Source: Paracyclopina nana (lineage: Eukaryota; Arthropoda; Copepoda; Cyclopoida; Cyclopettidae). Taken from it: a stretch of DNA of 64,000 nucleotides. Both the position numbers and the translations under genes were made by a program. Shown here in pieces: positions 45,560-58,543 of this stretch. How positions within the stretch are numbered: the stretch's first letter is position 1; each line of letters begins with the position of its first letter. The stretch is taken from positions 3,038,001-3,102,000 of the forward strand of contig JAGUCH010000003.1 of NCBI GenBank assembly GCA_019096065.1, given 5' to 3'. The notes under the pieces are model-generated. The model did not search any database and was not told where the DNA came from. It was given only the letters and a program-made list of their open reading frames with translations.

Positions 45560-48500
45560 TTAAAGAGAAGTATGAGGCACTGTCTGCTCCTCAGTGACAA
45601 CGATGTCGTGAAATTTACGCATATGGAGCTTCCAAGCTCCAGTCGTGATGAATTCCCTCCCACACTCGGAACAAGTGTGGTTCGGATTAACCAGTGCATC
45701 CCCATGGATTCTTGCTGAATGTTCACGTAACCGTTGCATCCTGACAAAGGCTTTGCCACAAATATGACAAGCAAAATTCTTCTTCTCCAAATGAATGCTC
45801 TCGATGTGATACTGCAGCGATTGACGATACTTGAACGATTTGTGACACTGATCACACAAAAACTTTCGTCCGTTGTCCTCGTTAGAAGCTTCTTTGTCTG
45901 CGTTCTCATCATGGCTGATTTCGTCATCAGAGCCATGAATCCCCTTCCTACTGAGTTTGTCTAGAAAAAAACATCAATTATTCTTGTTAAATTTCTCTTT
46001 AAAATGGGAAAATAGTTTTCGTTTGACATTTCTAAGGATGATTAAAGAAGTTTGAAATGTCACCTTTTTTGCTAGTAGGGCAAGCTTTGTTTCGTTGATG
46101 CTTCACCAAGTTGGTCTTCCGAGCGAAACTGAATCCACAATTTTCACACACATGAGGACGCAAACCAAGGTGAACCTCTACATTATGGCCTTTCAAGTGG
46201 GCCGCTTTCTTGAAATTTCTTGAACATTTCGTGCACTGGAAGGGCCTATCGTTGTGTTCGTTTTTCACATGGTCATCCAGCTCTCCGTGCTCGTAGGCGG
46301 TGAAGTCGCAGTTTTCAGCCATGCACTTCTTGGGAGGATACAGTTGTGGCCTCAATGAATCCTGAGAGCTGTCATACTTTAAGCCACCCTCTGCTTTGGT
46401 GGGATCATTTAGATCATGGTATCTTTGCATGTGAGCTTTCAATGCTCGCAATGTGACGAATCTGTTTTCACATATGATGCACATGTGAGGCAAGTCATCT
46501 TCTGCTTGATTATGAACCATTGCTCGGTGGCGTCGCAAATGGTGGATTTGCGAGAAAAATTGTCCACAGGCATCACATTGGTGCTGATGTTGCTTCTCAT
46601 GAACTCTGCAAAAATAGTTTTATTTTATAAGCCAAAGTAGGTGGAACATGGGCGGCCTTCATGCATTGAAATGTTTGATGGGAGAGACAACGTGACGGGA
46701 AAAAAATTGGTCCAGTTATTATTAGAAAGAGAGTGATATTTGGTATTAAGATGATTACTATGTTTGATTACCTTCATCAGCTCGAAATAATTATTTGCCA
46801 TTGTTTCAAAAGCTTTGTAAAATTATAATCAGAAATGTTCCGAAATCAAGTATCACTAGCTAGTGGATCATGTTAAAGGCCATCAAACGAATGAGGTCAT
46901 TACTGATTCAATTCTGGAGTGATGCTGCTGATCGGTATTATTATCTTATTCGAGATCTATCCAGTTGCTTTATAATAAAAGGCAAAAAAATTAGGCGGTA
47001 TTAGCAAGAGAAACCCCGAGAGTGGAGCTCATTTCTTATGAAGCTATCTAAAATACCCGCTACAATAAATAAAAAAACAACCCGTGACATAAAAAGCATC
47101 GTACCTTTTGACGTGCTGCTGCAATGACTGCTTGTAGCGGAACTTTTTTGGGCAATGGTCACAATCAAATTCCACGGCCAAATCTGAAATATCCACTCTC
47201 AATCCATCATAGCCTTTGCAGGCTCGATTTCTTTGGTGCTTGGTCATGTTGGATTTTCGCGAAAAGTTCATGCCACAGCCATCACAGACGAAAGGCCTCA
47301 GTCCCATGTGAACCTCTTTGTGGTGAGAGAAAAACTTGTTCCTGTCTGTACAATCACGGGGGCAAAGATGGCACTTGAAACGATCTTGGCCATGCTTAAT
47401 TTTCATGTGCTCATCAAGATCATCCTTGTCAGGTACGGAATATCCGCAATTGTAAACGCACTCCACCAGCTCGGGAGGAGGCGACACCATATTCGCCTCA
47501 CTTTTTGAGCCTGACGACTTGTGGCAGTCTCCTCTCAAAATGTGACTTTTGAGAAGGCCCTTGCTAGCAAAATCCTTATCACAGAGCTCACACTTGAACC
47601 AGCTGTTCGCGTTGTGAGCCAAAATGTAATGGTCAATAAGCTCATCAGTGGAGTTGCTGGACTTTTTGCAGACGACACAGGTGGGGTTGTCATCGCAAAA
47701 ATCGTGATAGGTTCCCATGTGCAACAACAACTCCTGCCGGCTTTCGGTTGTGTAGCTGCAATGCTCCCCTTGGAAATGGCATTCCAATAGCTCCAAATTT
47801 TCATCAATTGCCACCTTCGTCGTTTTTCTCCTCTTGTTGCCTCTGAGTCGGCTATGGCTTGAGTTAAGATGATCCTCCAACTCGTTTTCGGTGGAGAATG
47901 ATTTGAAGCACTTATTACAGTTGTGTTGAGGACACTCGGGGTGTGTTTCGTGGGCGTGAAACCTCAATTTGGCAAATGAATTGGTTCCATACTGGCAGAA
48001 ACTGCAGCGGTACTTTTGATACTCCAAGGCATGTTGCGAGCTCAAATGAAGCAAGAAATCGTGAACTGTGTCAAATGGACTTTGGCAAATGCCACACTGA
48101 GCCGCTATCTCATCACTATGCATTCCCATGTTATGAAAGGCAAACTTCGTGTAAATTGCCGTGGGCTGAAAGTTCGGACATCTAGTAGGAAGAAAGATAA
48201 TCAAAATTCTGAACTTTTAGTCATAGTTAGCTTAAATTACCTGGCACAGACAAAGACCTTCGGATTCTCTTGGTTTTCCATCGACATTACTTCCATGCAG
48301 TTGAAGCCAATTGTATCATTGTGCTTGGCCCTCAAATGGAACTTGAGCTCCTTCTCGTTTGGCAGAGCATCGCTGCAGAAATCGCAGAAGAACTCGTAAC
48401 TCTGATTTTTGTGGTGAATGCTGAAGTGCAGACTTCGCTCCAATTCGGAGAAAAATTTCATCGAGCAATACGAGCACTTGAGGTGGGTTTTCAATCGATG

Positions 48501-50135
48501 CACTGACATTTTGTGGTTATCCAGGACCGCTTCAGAGTCACAACCAAACTTGCAATCAAAGCAACGGAACGGCTGGAAAACCCTGCTATGAACTTGTTTC
48601 ACGTGGTCCGCCAAGGACAAAAAGGTATTAAAGGACACTTGGCATAAGTAACAAGCGAGTCCGTGTTCATCTCCATTGAATTTGTGAGATGGATGGTGGG
48701 ATTTCAGGTGGAAGAACAATTTTCTATACTGACTGAAAACCTCTTGGCACAAGCCGCATTGCAGAATTTTGGGATTGATTTCATTCAACATGATTTGCTC
48801 ACCTTGGGATTTTAACCTCATTTCAAGCCAATGTTGCTTTAAAGTTCGGGCAGCTTTCACACCCCTTTCAAAAGTGACATCTTTCTTCACAAGAATCCTT
48901 ACTTTGACCTTTTTCGCTCCTTTTGGAACATTGCCATGAGGAAAATCATCTTGCGGCTCCATTTTGATAAAATCTTGATTTTGTATAGTTTTCGTTTGTC
49001 CATGCTTCAATTTGAGGTGGAAAAAGAGAGAGTAGTAGAACTCATATGTCTCGCCACAAACTTTGCACAGGAATGGCCGTGGGCCACTCGTAATACCGAA
49101 CAGTTGGTTGTCACTTTTGACAACTGCTCTTGCATGGCAGACCTTTGAGTGCTCCGCTTTCGATTCACAAGAATCAAAGGTTGAATGGCACAATTTGCAC
49201 TTGATGGTTTGATTCAAGTGCTCGTTTAGCTCATGGGCCTGTTTCAATTCCATACTGGGAAAGGCCTTTTTGCACCACTCACACTCCCATGAGAGACAAG
49301 CGCCTTCATGAGCCTCTGCCATGTGTTCCACAAGCGGTTCTTTCGTTAGGAATCTGATGGAGCAAAAATCACATTTGAAACGTAAGTGACACTCGAAAAG
49401 GTGATGGCGCAAATATCTTGGCCATTGAGCGGTAAAGTCGCAGTTATGCTCTTGAACATACGGACAGACATGATTTGCAATTCCATGATGGAAAATGCTC
49501 CGTATTGGAAGCACTCCTGGGTGACTTTTGCTCTCGTGCTCTAAAAGTTCTTCACACGAGTTGAAGTAGGTCTGGTCAAGGCACAGCCAACAGGGAAAAA
49601 AGACAACTTGAGCATGAGCCTCCTCAAAGTGAACCTTGATGTCAATTGTCACCGATTTCTGACAATAAAAGCAAAAGTTGTCCGTCAATTCACGTACATG
49701 TTCGGTCTTTTCGTGCTCGCGTTTCGAAGGCAAATTGGCGAACTCCAACGGGCAAAAGAGACAGCTGTAATACGGTGCACCTTTATGGACTGACATTCTA
49801 TGGTCTTCAAGCAGAGATGGCTTTTCTGGCACAAAAGTGCACAGGGGGCACTTGTTGCGCAGTCCTTGACGGTGGTAATATCGGATGTGGGCATACAAAT
49901 CAGTCGTGTTGGCAAAAGCTTCTTTACACATGCCACACAACGCAAATTTTGTATCTGCAGTGAAATTCTCTTCAATGTGGTCGTATCTCAAGTGTCGGGC
50001 CAAATCTGGCACCGACTTGAATACCGAATTCGGACATTTCAAACAATGCACCAAATACGTCTCGAGCTTTGCTCTCTTGTTGACAATTTCTTCATCAGTT
50101 TTGTCTCCCACTCGTTTGACGGGATTGCTTTCCAT
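45560..50135 (-). CDS. Very large multi-finger C2H2 protein, 1304 aa
   Basis: Exons 50135-48241, 48181-47105, 46605-46064 and 45960-45560 join in consistent phases to 1304 residues; three separate-looking frames are therefore one gene. The protein is essentially all C2H2 fingers, more than 30, most with irregular spacing and without the TGEKP linker, for example CLKCPNSVFKSV, CGMCKEAFANTT and CGLCQEVFSQYR. Fingers near the end of exon 2 and in exons 3-4 form two similar blocks: VHMGLRPFVCDGCGMNFSRK and VHLGLRPHVCENCGFSFARK, each followed by KHQRN(R/K)AC and later by KFRYKQSLQ(Q/Y)H. A basic MESNPVKR start is preferred over an upstream non-ATG frame opening. Probably a nuclear DNA- or RNA-binding protein. 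I cannot name an orthologue. The third position of one intron (46606-47104, 499 bp) is AT-rich with no insert I recognise. Confidence 0.88.
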
Positions 50136-51885
50136 TTTGCCGAATCTTAACAAAAAAGTTAAAGAAACTCCATCTAAAAAAAGTTAAAAATTACAGCTGA
50201 TGAAGCTTTCGGTGTTTCAATTCATAACTAAGCAGATCGAAAAAACCTCGGGCTGGCTAACTTCGGAAGCTGTCCGCTTCTTTCGACATGATTGCCTCTT
50301 TATCAGAAAGACTACGAAGCGATTAGTTCAACTTTTAATCCCAGGTTTTCCATTGCTATCTGCAAAATTGTCATTGCTTCTACTACAATTCCGAGAACAT
50401 TTCTTAAAAGGGGCCAAAAATTGACAACTCGTCTCACAATAAAAGCCAACTCGATCTGTGCAGAGACTTATAAGTCTCTAGTCTCTGGTTCTGTCACTAC
50501 AGTGCAAGAGGAAAGACCATGGTCAACAGTGTGACAGCCCATTACTATTCAAAGGCCAAAACTAAAGGCTCAGCCGGTATCCAATTATCGACTGATCTAT
50601 TGCTTTTTTCTTTGGTGTCAGTGATTCTTCAACCAATTTGTTATAGAAGTAGAGTTTTGTGGAAGTCTCCACGACAAATAAGGATATGGAAATAAGAAAT
50701 AAGAATTGTTTACTTTCTGTTATCTCAGATTTTGGAAAGGATCATTAAGCTCCTTGTGAATTAGATGCATTCGTCAACGTTTTGGTACATACGCACAAAC
50801 GCAACGCAACGAGCACTACTAAATACCGAACGCTAATAAATTCCGCACACTTCTAAATACGTTTGCCGTTTTTAAAGTGTGTGTGGTTTTTAGTATTTTT
50901 AACTAGTAAATACTGCTACGACTACCACTCATTGTTGTTGTCATTGCTCTATTTGAAATGTCAATGAAACAAAATATCCAAAATTCCAGCCTCTGGGTCA
51001 GGGAACATTGAAAAATGCCTTTTGGAGCTATTATATTATTTTCAATTTTATTTAAATTGAGTTAAATTTATTAGCCTTCATACTAAAGAAACTCCATTCT
51101 GGAGTTCTTTACTCCATACTATAGTGGGACCTTGTATAAGTTCAGTTTGTGTTTACATACTAAATACCGCACATATAGTGAATACTTGTTTGAGGACAGC
51201 ATTGAAATAATTCTTAAAACATTCTTGAAAAAATAAAAAAAAACTGCAACAATGAAGATTATATTATTTTTTGGCAATAACTAATGGTATAATTGGCAGT
51301 GTGAAGCACCGAATGAAAACAATTTTTTTTTAATTAACTGTCGATAAGAATAATTTCCAGTTATATTTCAAATGCATTTGCATATCCTTGGCTGTGTGCG
51401 GTATTTAGTAGTGTGCGTTGCGTTGCTTTTGTGTGCGGTATTTAGTATAAAAATAGCCTCGAAAGCTCTAATAATTTATCTCATTTTAAAAGCGCTCATG
51501 GAAAATAGTAGTAAGACTCTTTTCCATTGCGAACCCTTGAGGAATGTTATATACAAGCTATAAATTGAAAATAAAGAAATCTTGCGCAGTAAAATGAGCC
51601 ACTATTTTCATTTCGTGGCAGTATATTGCTTAATTTATTGCTTCATACAACGTTATATAAAAAAAATTAGTAATTTTAAAATGCTTTCTTTTCAAAGGTA
51701 TTTTTCGTAAGAATTTCATATAAAACTGATGATGCTCACACAAATTGAGTTGCATGTATTTAAGGATCCCACAATCAAAAGCAATTTCGGAAAAAAACTT
51801 AGGGAGTAAGAGTCTATCTCAGCCAACTTGATTGATTAGAGCAAAAATTCTGCAATTCTACAAACATTTATTCTAATCAGACTTT
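50136..51885. other. Intergenic region containing a palindromic repeat element
   Basis: AT-rich. Left edge holds the promoter of the large zinc-finger gene. The middle is occupied by the inverted-repeat element at 50790-51447. The right part (51450-51885) contains the C-type lectin 3' flank and nothing else recognisable. Confidence 0.5.
50790..51447. mobile_element. Putative nonautonomous element with inverted arms and a repeated 17-bp motif
   Basis: The left arm (ACGCACAAACGCAACGCAAC then GAGCACTACTAAATACCG, 50791-50828) is complementary to the right arm (about 51400-51437). A motif TACTAAATACCGCACAC occurs as full or partial copies at about 50816, 51158, 51395 and 51430, the left two in one orientation and the right two in the other. 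Such inverted subterminal repeats are typical of hAT-like or other MITE ends, but I could not define a target-site duplication or exact ends. No coding capacity inside. Confidence 0.6.
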
Positions 51886-52788
51886 TCAAAGATTGGCTTT
51901 GGGGTTAGATTGCCTCATGTACTCCAAAAGTTCGTCGCTGTCCTCGCAGACAAAGGGTTTCTTGTGGTAGCAAGCAATGTCATGCCAAACAACGCCATCT
52001 TTATAGTAGTTGTTTAAAACTGCAATGCAAGCCTCGTCATTTTTCCCAGTTAGCTCCAATTCGCGATTGTCAGGCTGAGCTTTGCCAGTGCCTCCAGTTT
52101 TGCTCCAGTCCCCCTCAACTTGTCCATCTGGGCCCACGCCCAGTTTAACCCCAGAGCCTGACCAGAACCAACCCTTGGCGATAATTGGTTGTAAATCAGG
52201 CCTGTCGCATCCTTGAAAATTGCATTTCCTTCCTGATGTCCAGATGAATCGGGTCCCTCCTTTGATCATCCTTGATTTAATGAACTCATTTTCCTCCACG
52301 GTTTCTACAAGTTATGTTTTAGCAATAAATGCTTCTATAATTAGGTTATCCTTTTACCAAGTGAAACGAGGTCCATGCAGTGCCTGCGGCAAATATTTCG
52401 ACCTGTGAGCCAGGCAACGGTGAGATTTTCCGTCACTTCATTCTCCCATGAGAAAAAGTATCCATGATCTCCGAATTTGGCATGATGGATTCCTATGCGA
52501 AAAAAAAGTATTTTCCTTTGAAAAATGCAGTAAATCAAAATTACGATTTGTGCAGTCCTTCAGGTTGGGCAATTTCAGTTTTCCACCCTCGGGTTTATCT
52601 TCATTTGATCCGCGAGTGTTTTGCTCATGGTGGTGTTCGTGCTCATGGTGGTGGTCCATATGGGCATGGTCATGTGTGTCGTCACCATGCTCATGTTGAT
52701 GATGATGGTCATGGTTGTGGCCTCCAAAGTCAGCATGAACTATGACCAAAAGAGTGTAGTGCAGCAGGCAAAGTGCCAAAACTCTCAT
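51886..52788 (-). CDS. Secreted C-type lectin-like protein with histidine-rich linker
   Basis: Exons 52788-52545, 52492-52358 and 52304-51886 give 265 residues. A signal peptide (MRVLALCLLHYTLLVIVHA) is followed by a histidine-rich segment, residues 24-54, with 17 His in 31 positions interspersed with Asp and Glu. The C-type lectin-like domain then runs from about residue 80: DCTNRN, YFFSWENEVTE, AWLTGRNICRRHCMDLVSLE, SGRKCNFQGC, GWFWSGSG, QPDNRELELTGKNDEACIAV, WHDIACYHKKPFVCE. A QPD tripeptide sits where ligand-binding EPN/QPD motifs occur, which in mammals favours galactose, but whether calcium is bound is uncertain. Arthropods have many CTLs of this layout, often in immunity. The His/Asp tract suggests zinc or copper binding, an inference from composition only. 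Confidence 0.88.
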
Positions 52789-54542
52789 CCTGGTGGTCTA
52801 CTTGGGTTGACACTCAATGCAAGACTATCCATAATGTGATTTTGTCGAAGAAACCACCTAGCCTTGAGCTCAAGATGCAATTGTTGCCTCTTCACGGGAT
52901 GCCTTCACAGAGTGCTGGTACGAAATCCAACCTTGACTTGAGGCATTCTTTTAATCCAATAGTTAAAAAATCCTACTGGTATCTGCACTTTTCTGCCTAA
53001 CTAAATTAGCAATAGTAGACGTCAGTTAATCAGCTCTGCTTCTGAAAAATGCAATGGGATGAAAATTACATGAAATTACATAATATCAGCCATAAAGGTT
53101 GTAGGTGCCTTCAGCGAACTGCCATATTCAATTCACAACTTCCACGAGCAAAAAATGCAAGATTTACTTTTATGTAATTTCCTTCCTTGTAGGACAACAG
53201 CTTTGTTGCAGCCACTCTCATTGTAGTTATTTATGATGCTAACAAATTGAGATTTCTCGCGTTGAGGAGTAGAAAGTTTTTTTCTTTTTGTTACGTCCAG
53301 CCGACTAACTTTTAGTATCCTTTCTGCCAGCAATCAAGCAGCATCAGGAGAGAAATTTTTCAACATGGGAACTACAACGTCTGCCATTTTAGGCAACACC
53401 AATCACTTTTTTGTGCCTTGGCTAATCCCGAGAAATGATCGAAATTCCGTATTTGCTCCCAATTTCTTTGGAAAATTGGCTGGTAGAACTGGGAGAAGCG
53501 CAAGGATCGAGGAAAATCCGGATAAATCGGGTAATTTTAATTTGAAGTCTTTGTCAAGGAAAATTCCCCTCAATGTACATTTCAGACTTGTTTACGATGA
53601 GAATTCAATACTGCGAGGAGAAAGTAATCACATGTATGGATAACCTGGCAATCAAGGAGGAAAGTGCGAACCCATACAATGGGAAATTCTCAGATTGTCA
53701 ACCCATTTTTCACAAATGCCTTGAGGATCAACAATAGGCATGGCACAAACATGCTCAACCATCTGGCCAAATACATGACATTCCTTAGATCATGATGAAA
53801 AGTGCAATATTTCTATCCGATTTTTTTCGCTATTTTTTATCCTAAATACAAAGTTAAAAGATTATTGACATCAAGTACAATTTGATGATAGCATTGAAAG
53901 TGCTCATGTGAATAAGATGCCGGCAAGTGGCTGATTTTTTTCTCTCTTCTATTTTTAGCGTTTCCCCACAAACAAAAATCGGTCCGGTTTTGCCGCTGGC
54001 AAGTCAAGATTCTCTAAAGGAATATCTATTAGGATCTCGGCTTTTTGCGGCATGTATTTGCCATCCAAGTCGATAAATTTAAGAATTCTTGACTTGGACA
54101 AATAAGATTTTTAGTACTTGAAAAGTCAATAACAATTAGTGTTTTTCTAATTTCATCTAATATTTACATTTTTTAGTGCACGAATGACTGGAATGGACTA
54201 ATTAGCGGCGCTTATGATTCTTCCAAGCTCCTTCCAAGAAACTGGCGAAAAATCAAGTTGACTAAATTTCGCTTTTGAAACCAAGCCGCTGACGAGGAGA
54301 TGTCCTATGGCAGAGTTTTTGGAAAATGGCTGCAAATTGGTGCCAAAATCATTAATTGTATTTCAGTATCACATTAAAAATTTGCTTGTTATCTCAATAA
54401 ATGTGCAATCTTCTTATAGTTGTTATTAATATTGGTCTATGTACATAAGAAATGGTGGTCTTCATCTTGGTGGTCTCAAAAAGTGATGGCACGTATCTTC
54501 TTATTAGTCCGACTGACTCAACGCAAGAATGGTACGGCAGAT
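52789..54542. other. Intergenic region between the lectin and the unknown coiled-coil gene
   Basis: AT-rich. An open frame at 53365-53643 has no recognisable features. Around 53995-54135 the motif CAAGTCAA and its complement recur (AGTCAAGATTCT, AGAATTCTTGACTT, TACTTGAAAAGTCAA), forming an imperfect inverted repeat; similar motifs recur at 58660-58790. No other structure seen. Confidence 0.45.
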
Positions 54543-57500
54543 CTACTTGGGGCCAACTTGAGATCCCTCCGATGACGAGTCCGTAAGGAGATGTTGGGGG
54601 ATGTCAGGAGCAGAGAGGACAGCCTAAAAAGTGTACATATGGGATATTATATGTAAGATCAAGATAAACGAATGTACAAGTAAAAGGTTCACGTGAAAGG
54701 TTAAAAGATTTCATGGTTGTGTCAATAAAAGCTAGTTGTATGATTAGGATTAAGAGCTTGTATTAAAAGGATTGCGTGGACTCACTGGCGGTTCAATTTC
54801 TTGCTCCTCATCTTCGCCATAGTCAGATTCATAGAGGCTCTGGTCTCGAACGAGGTCATCAGCAGCAGCCTTAAAAAAGTCAAGTTTTACTAGTTGATCA
54901 TTAAGAAAGCCAAAGCGTGCACTCGTAAACTTACCGAGGTCGAAGGACTCTCTGTATCAAAAGCTGCCGTGAGGTTCCGGACAGATGCAGCCGATTGCTT
55001 CTTCTCAGAAGTCTTCTTTGAGCTCTTTTTGCCAGAGCCCTTTCCTTTGGAGGTCTCAATTTGGACATCAGGAAGGTAAGACGAAGCATCAGCCGAGAAC
55101 CTTCGAACAAGAGTGTTGATATCTGTAGTCTCCTCAACAACCTCTTGGTACATCCTTTGCAACTGTAAATACATTGGTATTAGCAGGATATTACGAGTTA
55201 CAATTGTTGATGAGTACCTCAGGTACAGCTTTGATCCGCATGAACGTCAAGTCTTGCCAGTCCTGGCCCATTAGATGAGCCGAAACAATGACATGTCGAA
55301 TGATCTCCTTGACGTCGAGTTGTTCTTGGCTGCTGTTGTTCAGAACGCTCAATATATCCTGTGGATTATCGCACACTCCCGAGAACGATGCTTTGGAGAA
55401 TTCGCTTCTTTTCTTGGTGGCAGCCAAGTGCTCATCAAAGGTAGGCACGACTTTCTTCGGATCCTTGTGGTGCATATTGGCAGTGTAGAACTCGAAATCT
55501 GCTTCCACCACAGCTGTAGCAGCTTCTTCCAAGTTCCTGGATCTATTTCCAGCGGTCATCAGCATTGTGCCCCTGTCGGTGTTGAGCATGGTAGCCACAT
55601 ACTGGTCGATGTCAGACAGGTGTTTCCCCTCTGGAGCATCCTTCACTTTGTAGAGATCTTGGAGTGCCGGCACAATGCTTTTGTCAATCATGGAGTGAAC
55701 TCCGTCCGGAATCGGACGTTTGTTGAAATACAAATTCTTCAGAGAGCTTTATGAAGAAGGGGACATGGGTTAGCGTTAAATAATTAAATTCTACATTTAT
55801 GAATTGTGAGCAATTTGCTAAAGCCATGTTATGTCTGAAAATTGTTATTAGTCAATTGCGAACACTTATCTAAATAATGAGCGGCGATCTCTTTGATGAT
55901 GACTAACCTTAACTATCTAGTTTGCTTCATTTCATTTTGATATCATGGATTCACTTACTTGGTGTTCTTTCCAACGATCATGTGTGCACGAGCGAGAGTA
56001 GTAAAAATGGTGTGCATCACGCCTTTAGCCATAGTGTAGTGCAACGTAGAAAGAGGCTGGCCTCTAAAGTAGGGCAGGAGGAAAGCTGCTACCTGTTCCT
56101 GTTGCATATAAAGGTACAAGTGTTATTGGTTGGCATGCACTCAGACTAAAGAGCCTCAATAGTCACTATGAAAGGCAAGATCAAGTATTACCTGAACAAA
56201 GTGAAAGGCGAAAAAGACGTCGCAGGCTTTTCCCATAAGGTTGAATGGAATCAGAAATGGCTCGAGCTTTAGACCTAATGTCAATGTTTCCCAAGTAAGT
56301 CTTTGACGGACTGCTCTTAGCCTGCTGCGAGACATCAATGAACTTCTCATTCATTGACTTTACAGTCTTCTTAACTTCCTGTAATAATTTAAGAATCGAC
56401 ATATCATAAAACATCTACTTTGAATTGACTTGAAAAGAGCTTAACTACATCTAATAAATGAAATATGCACTTACGAGCACTGTGGCAAACTTGTTGTCCA
56501 GCTTTTTGGAAAATGATGCCTTATCCTTATCCATCGATCCTCGCAGCTCCTCAATTTCATCCCTTACAGCACTTTTCATCTTGAGAAAAAGTTCATGCAG
56601 GCACTTATCCAAGTACCCTCGTGTGACTAACTCGTGCTTATTAGGACCGCCCTAGATTTAAAGAAGAAAGGGACTGCCTTTTAAAACAATACTTGTTCTC
56701 TACTTTCTTTAGCCAAAAAACTTACAAAGTCTCGTTCATCGCGGACAGCAGGAGCATTGTATCGATCAATGGGAGGCAACGGTTGATTGACGAAAGTAGT
56801 CTAAGCAATAGACATATAAGAATTTACTAAGTACGTTAGCTAGTTTCTTGACTGAACAATTACTTACTCTAGTTGCAGCTCCTTGGCGAGTCGTAGCAGT
56901 TGATGATGATGCCATCACAGGCGTCTGAGTTGTCTATATGATCATGCAGGAACGAAACTTAATTAGCATAACGATCTTTAGTTAAGTTATACGCTTAAAG
57001 AGCATAGCTAAGAGTCATGCAAGAAAAAGGAGTAGAGAACAATTACTTACATCCAATTCAAGTTCTCCTGATGACGTTACTTTAAAAGTAAGGTTCATGT
57101 TGTCGGCTGCTGCTTGGCTGACATTCAGGAGGGCAGCATTAGCCTCGCTTACCAAGAAGGTGACCTCTCCAGTATCACTCGCAGTCAAGAGGTTGGACGA
57201 AACTTCAGCTTCAGTGCCAATGAAGGCAGTGTCCAATGTTCCAGACTCCCTCGGAGTTCCAGAATAAGAGGTGGAGCTACTGGCAAGACGCTTTGAACTT
57301 CCAAGAGACATTATTTCGTCAAACGTTGTTGGCTCTTTGCCCGAGTTCCTTTGGAACTGCTCGATGTCTTCGGGAGTCGCAATAATGTTGGCAGTGCCTG
57401 ATGTTGATGCAGCAGCTTCTCTTGCTTCTCTTGCCAGCCTGTCTTTCATTGCCATCGTGGCTGCCTCTTGGAATGCACGCTCAGCTTCCTTTAGAGCTTC

Positions 57501-58543
57501 TTCTTCTTCCAATATCTTCTTGGCTTGCTCAATAGCTCTTTTCCGACGAGCCTCGTCGTCTCTCTTCTTCGTGGCGGCTTCTGCTTGTCGTGCCTCTTCC
57601 TCTGCCTTCTTCTTGGCGGCTTCTGCCTCTCGAGCTTGAATCAAGGCAGCTTTTCGAGCAATAGCCTCATCCTGGACTTCCTTGGCAGCTTGTTCCAATC
57701 TCTTTTGAATGAGCTCTTTCTCCAAAGCTTTGGCTGCTTCAGCAGCTGCACCACGAGTTCGTTTGGCAGGTGACGACTTCTCAGCAGCGGGTTCGTTATC
57801 CTTGATCCTCCGTTTGCCTGATTGGAGAGCCTTTTGAGCAGTCAAGATGGCTATGCCGTCATCCTCGGTCTCATCGGTGAACATTGGACGAGGATTCTCC
57901 AACATCTTTCGAGTTTGAATGCTCCAAGGAGTGTAGTGGAAATTTCCGTCTGGCTGCTTCCTCTGGTAGACGTAGTCTTTCATATATTTCTCGAGCCACG
58001 CCTCGACCATGACGCCATACCGCCCCGTGCGCTCCTCGTCCTCGACTTCCTCTAACTCATTATTGAGTTCACGCAAGGTGTTCTCCACACGAAATGATTC
58101 GGTTCCTGGAATCAAGAGATAGCAGAAATTAGTACGTGCATGTGAGATATATAATATGATCGATAAAGGACAAAATTTAATTATTAAACATGGCCGCCCG
58201 CCAGCAGGCGACGCAACTGGAAGCAAACGCTAATAATATGATATGCATTTAAGTCGAGAGCAATACCTTTTTCAATACGACAAAACAAAAATCCTTCGAT
58301 TCGGCCTTCCTCAGTCAAGAAAGTGAAAGGCCTCAATCGTCCAGCTTGGTGCAACTTCCGAGTTATGTGGCCGCCATAGTAGTGGCTGAGCTTGTGGCCA
58401 TCTGGAGAGGTCCAGTCAATAGATAGGTAGGAAAATGCCGGCGTTTGGCCCAGGCAAGCGACGATAACACGATCGTATTCTCCAGGAGGCTTCTTCTCAA
58501 TCGATTCATCCAATTTCTTGGGATTTAATTTTGGATTCGCCAT
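54543..58543 (-). CDS. Unknown 11-exon coiled-coil protein, head to head with a transposase gene
   Basis: Exons: 58543-58267, 58105-57051, 56933-56868, 56800-56726, 56651-56475, 56378-56192, 56098-55959, 55746-55218, 55162-54935, 54869-54786 and 54623-54543, all with good splice signals; about 965 codons. I do not recognise the family. Residues 1-95 look like a small globular domain (GEYDRVIVACLGQTPAFSY, DGHKLSHYYGGHI). Then a lysine/glutamate/alanine-rich coiled coil (about residues 190-320; EELI-type heptads), a Ser/Thr-rich stretch, and a helical C-terminal part (FFAFHFVQ, LPYFRGQPL, DKSIVPALQDLY, HVIVSAHLMGQDWQDL) before an acidic tail. In the sixth exon the upstream and downstream phases do not agree: two frames are both open, so either a splice site is misplaced or there is a frameshift. 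The gene starts 405 bp from a divergent TNP2-like transposase gene, which makes an accessory transposon protein plausible but unproven. Confidence 0.7.

Noticed and set aside
47044-48204. Separate 386-residue zinc-finger gene
   Set aside because: Splice phases join it to the exon at 48241-50135 upstream and 46064-46605 downstream, so it is one exon of the large gene.
53365-53643. 92-codon open frame
   Set aside because: No recognisable feature; likely chance.
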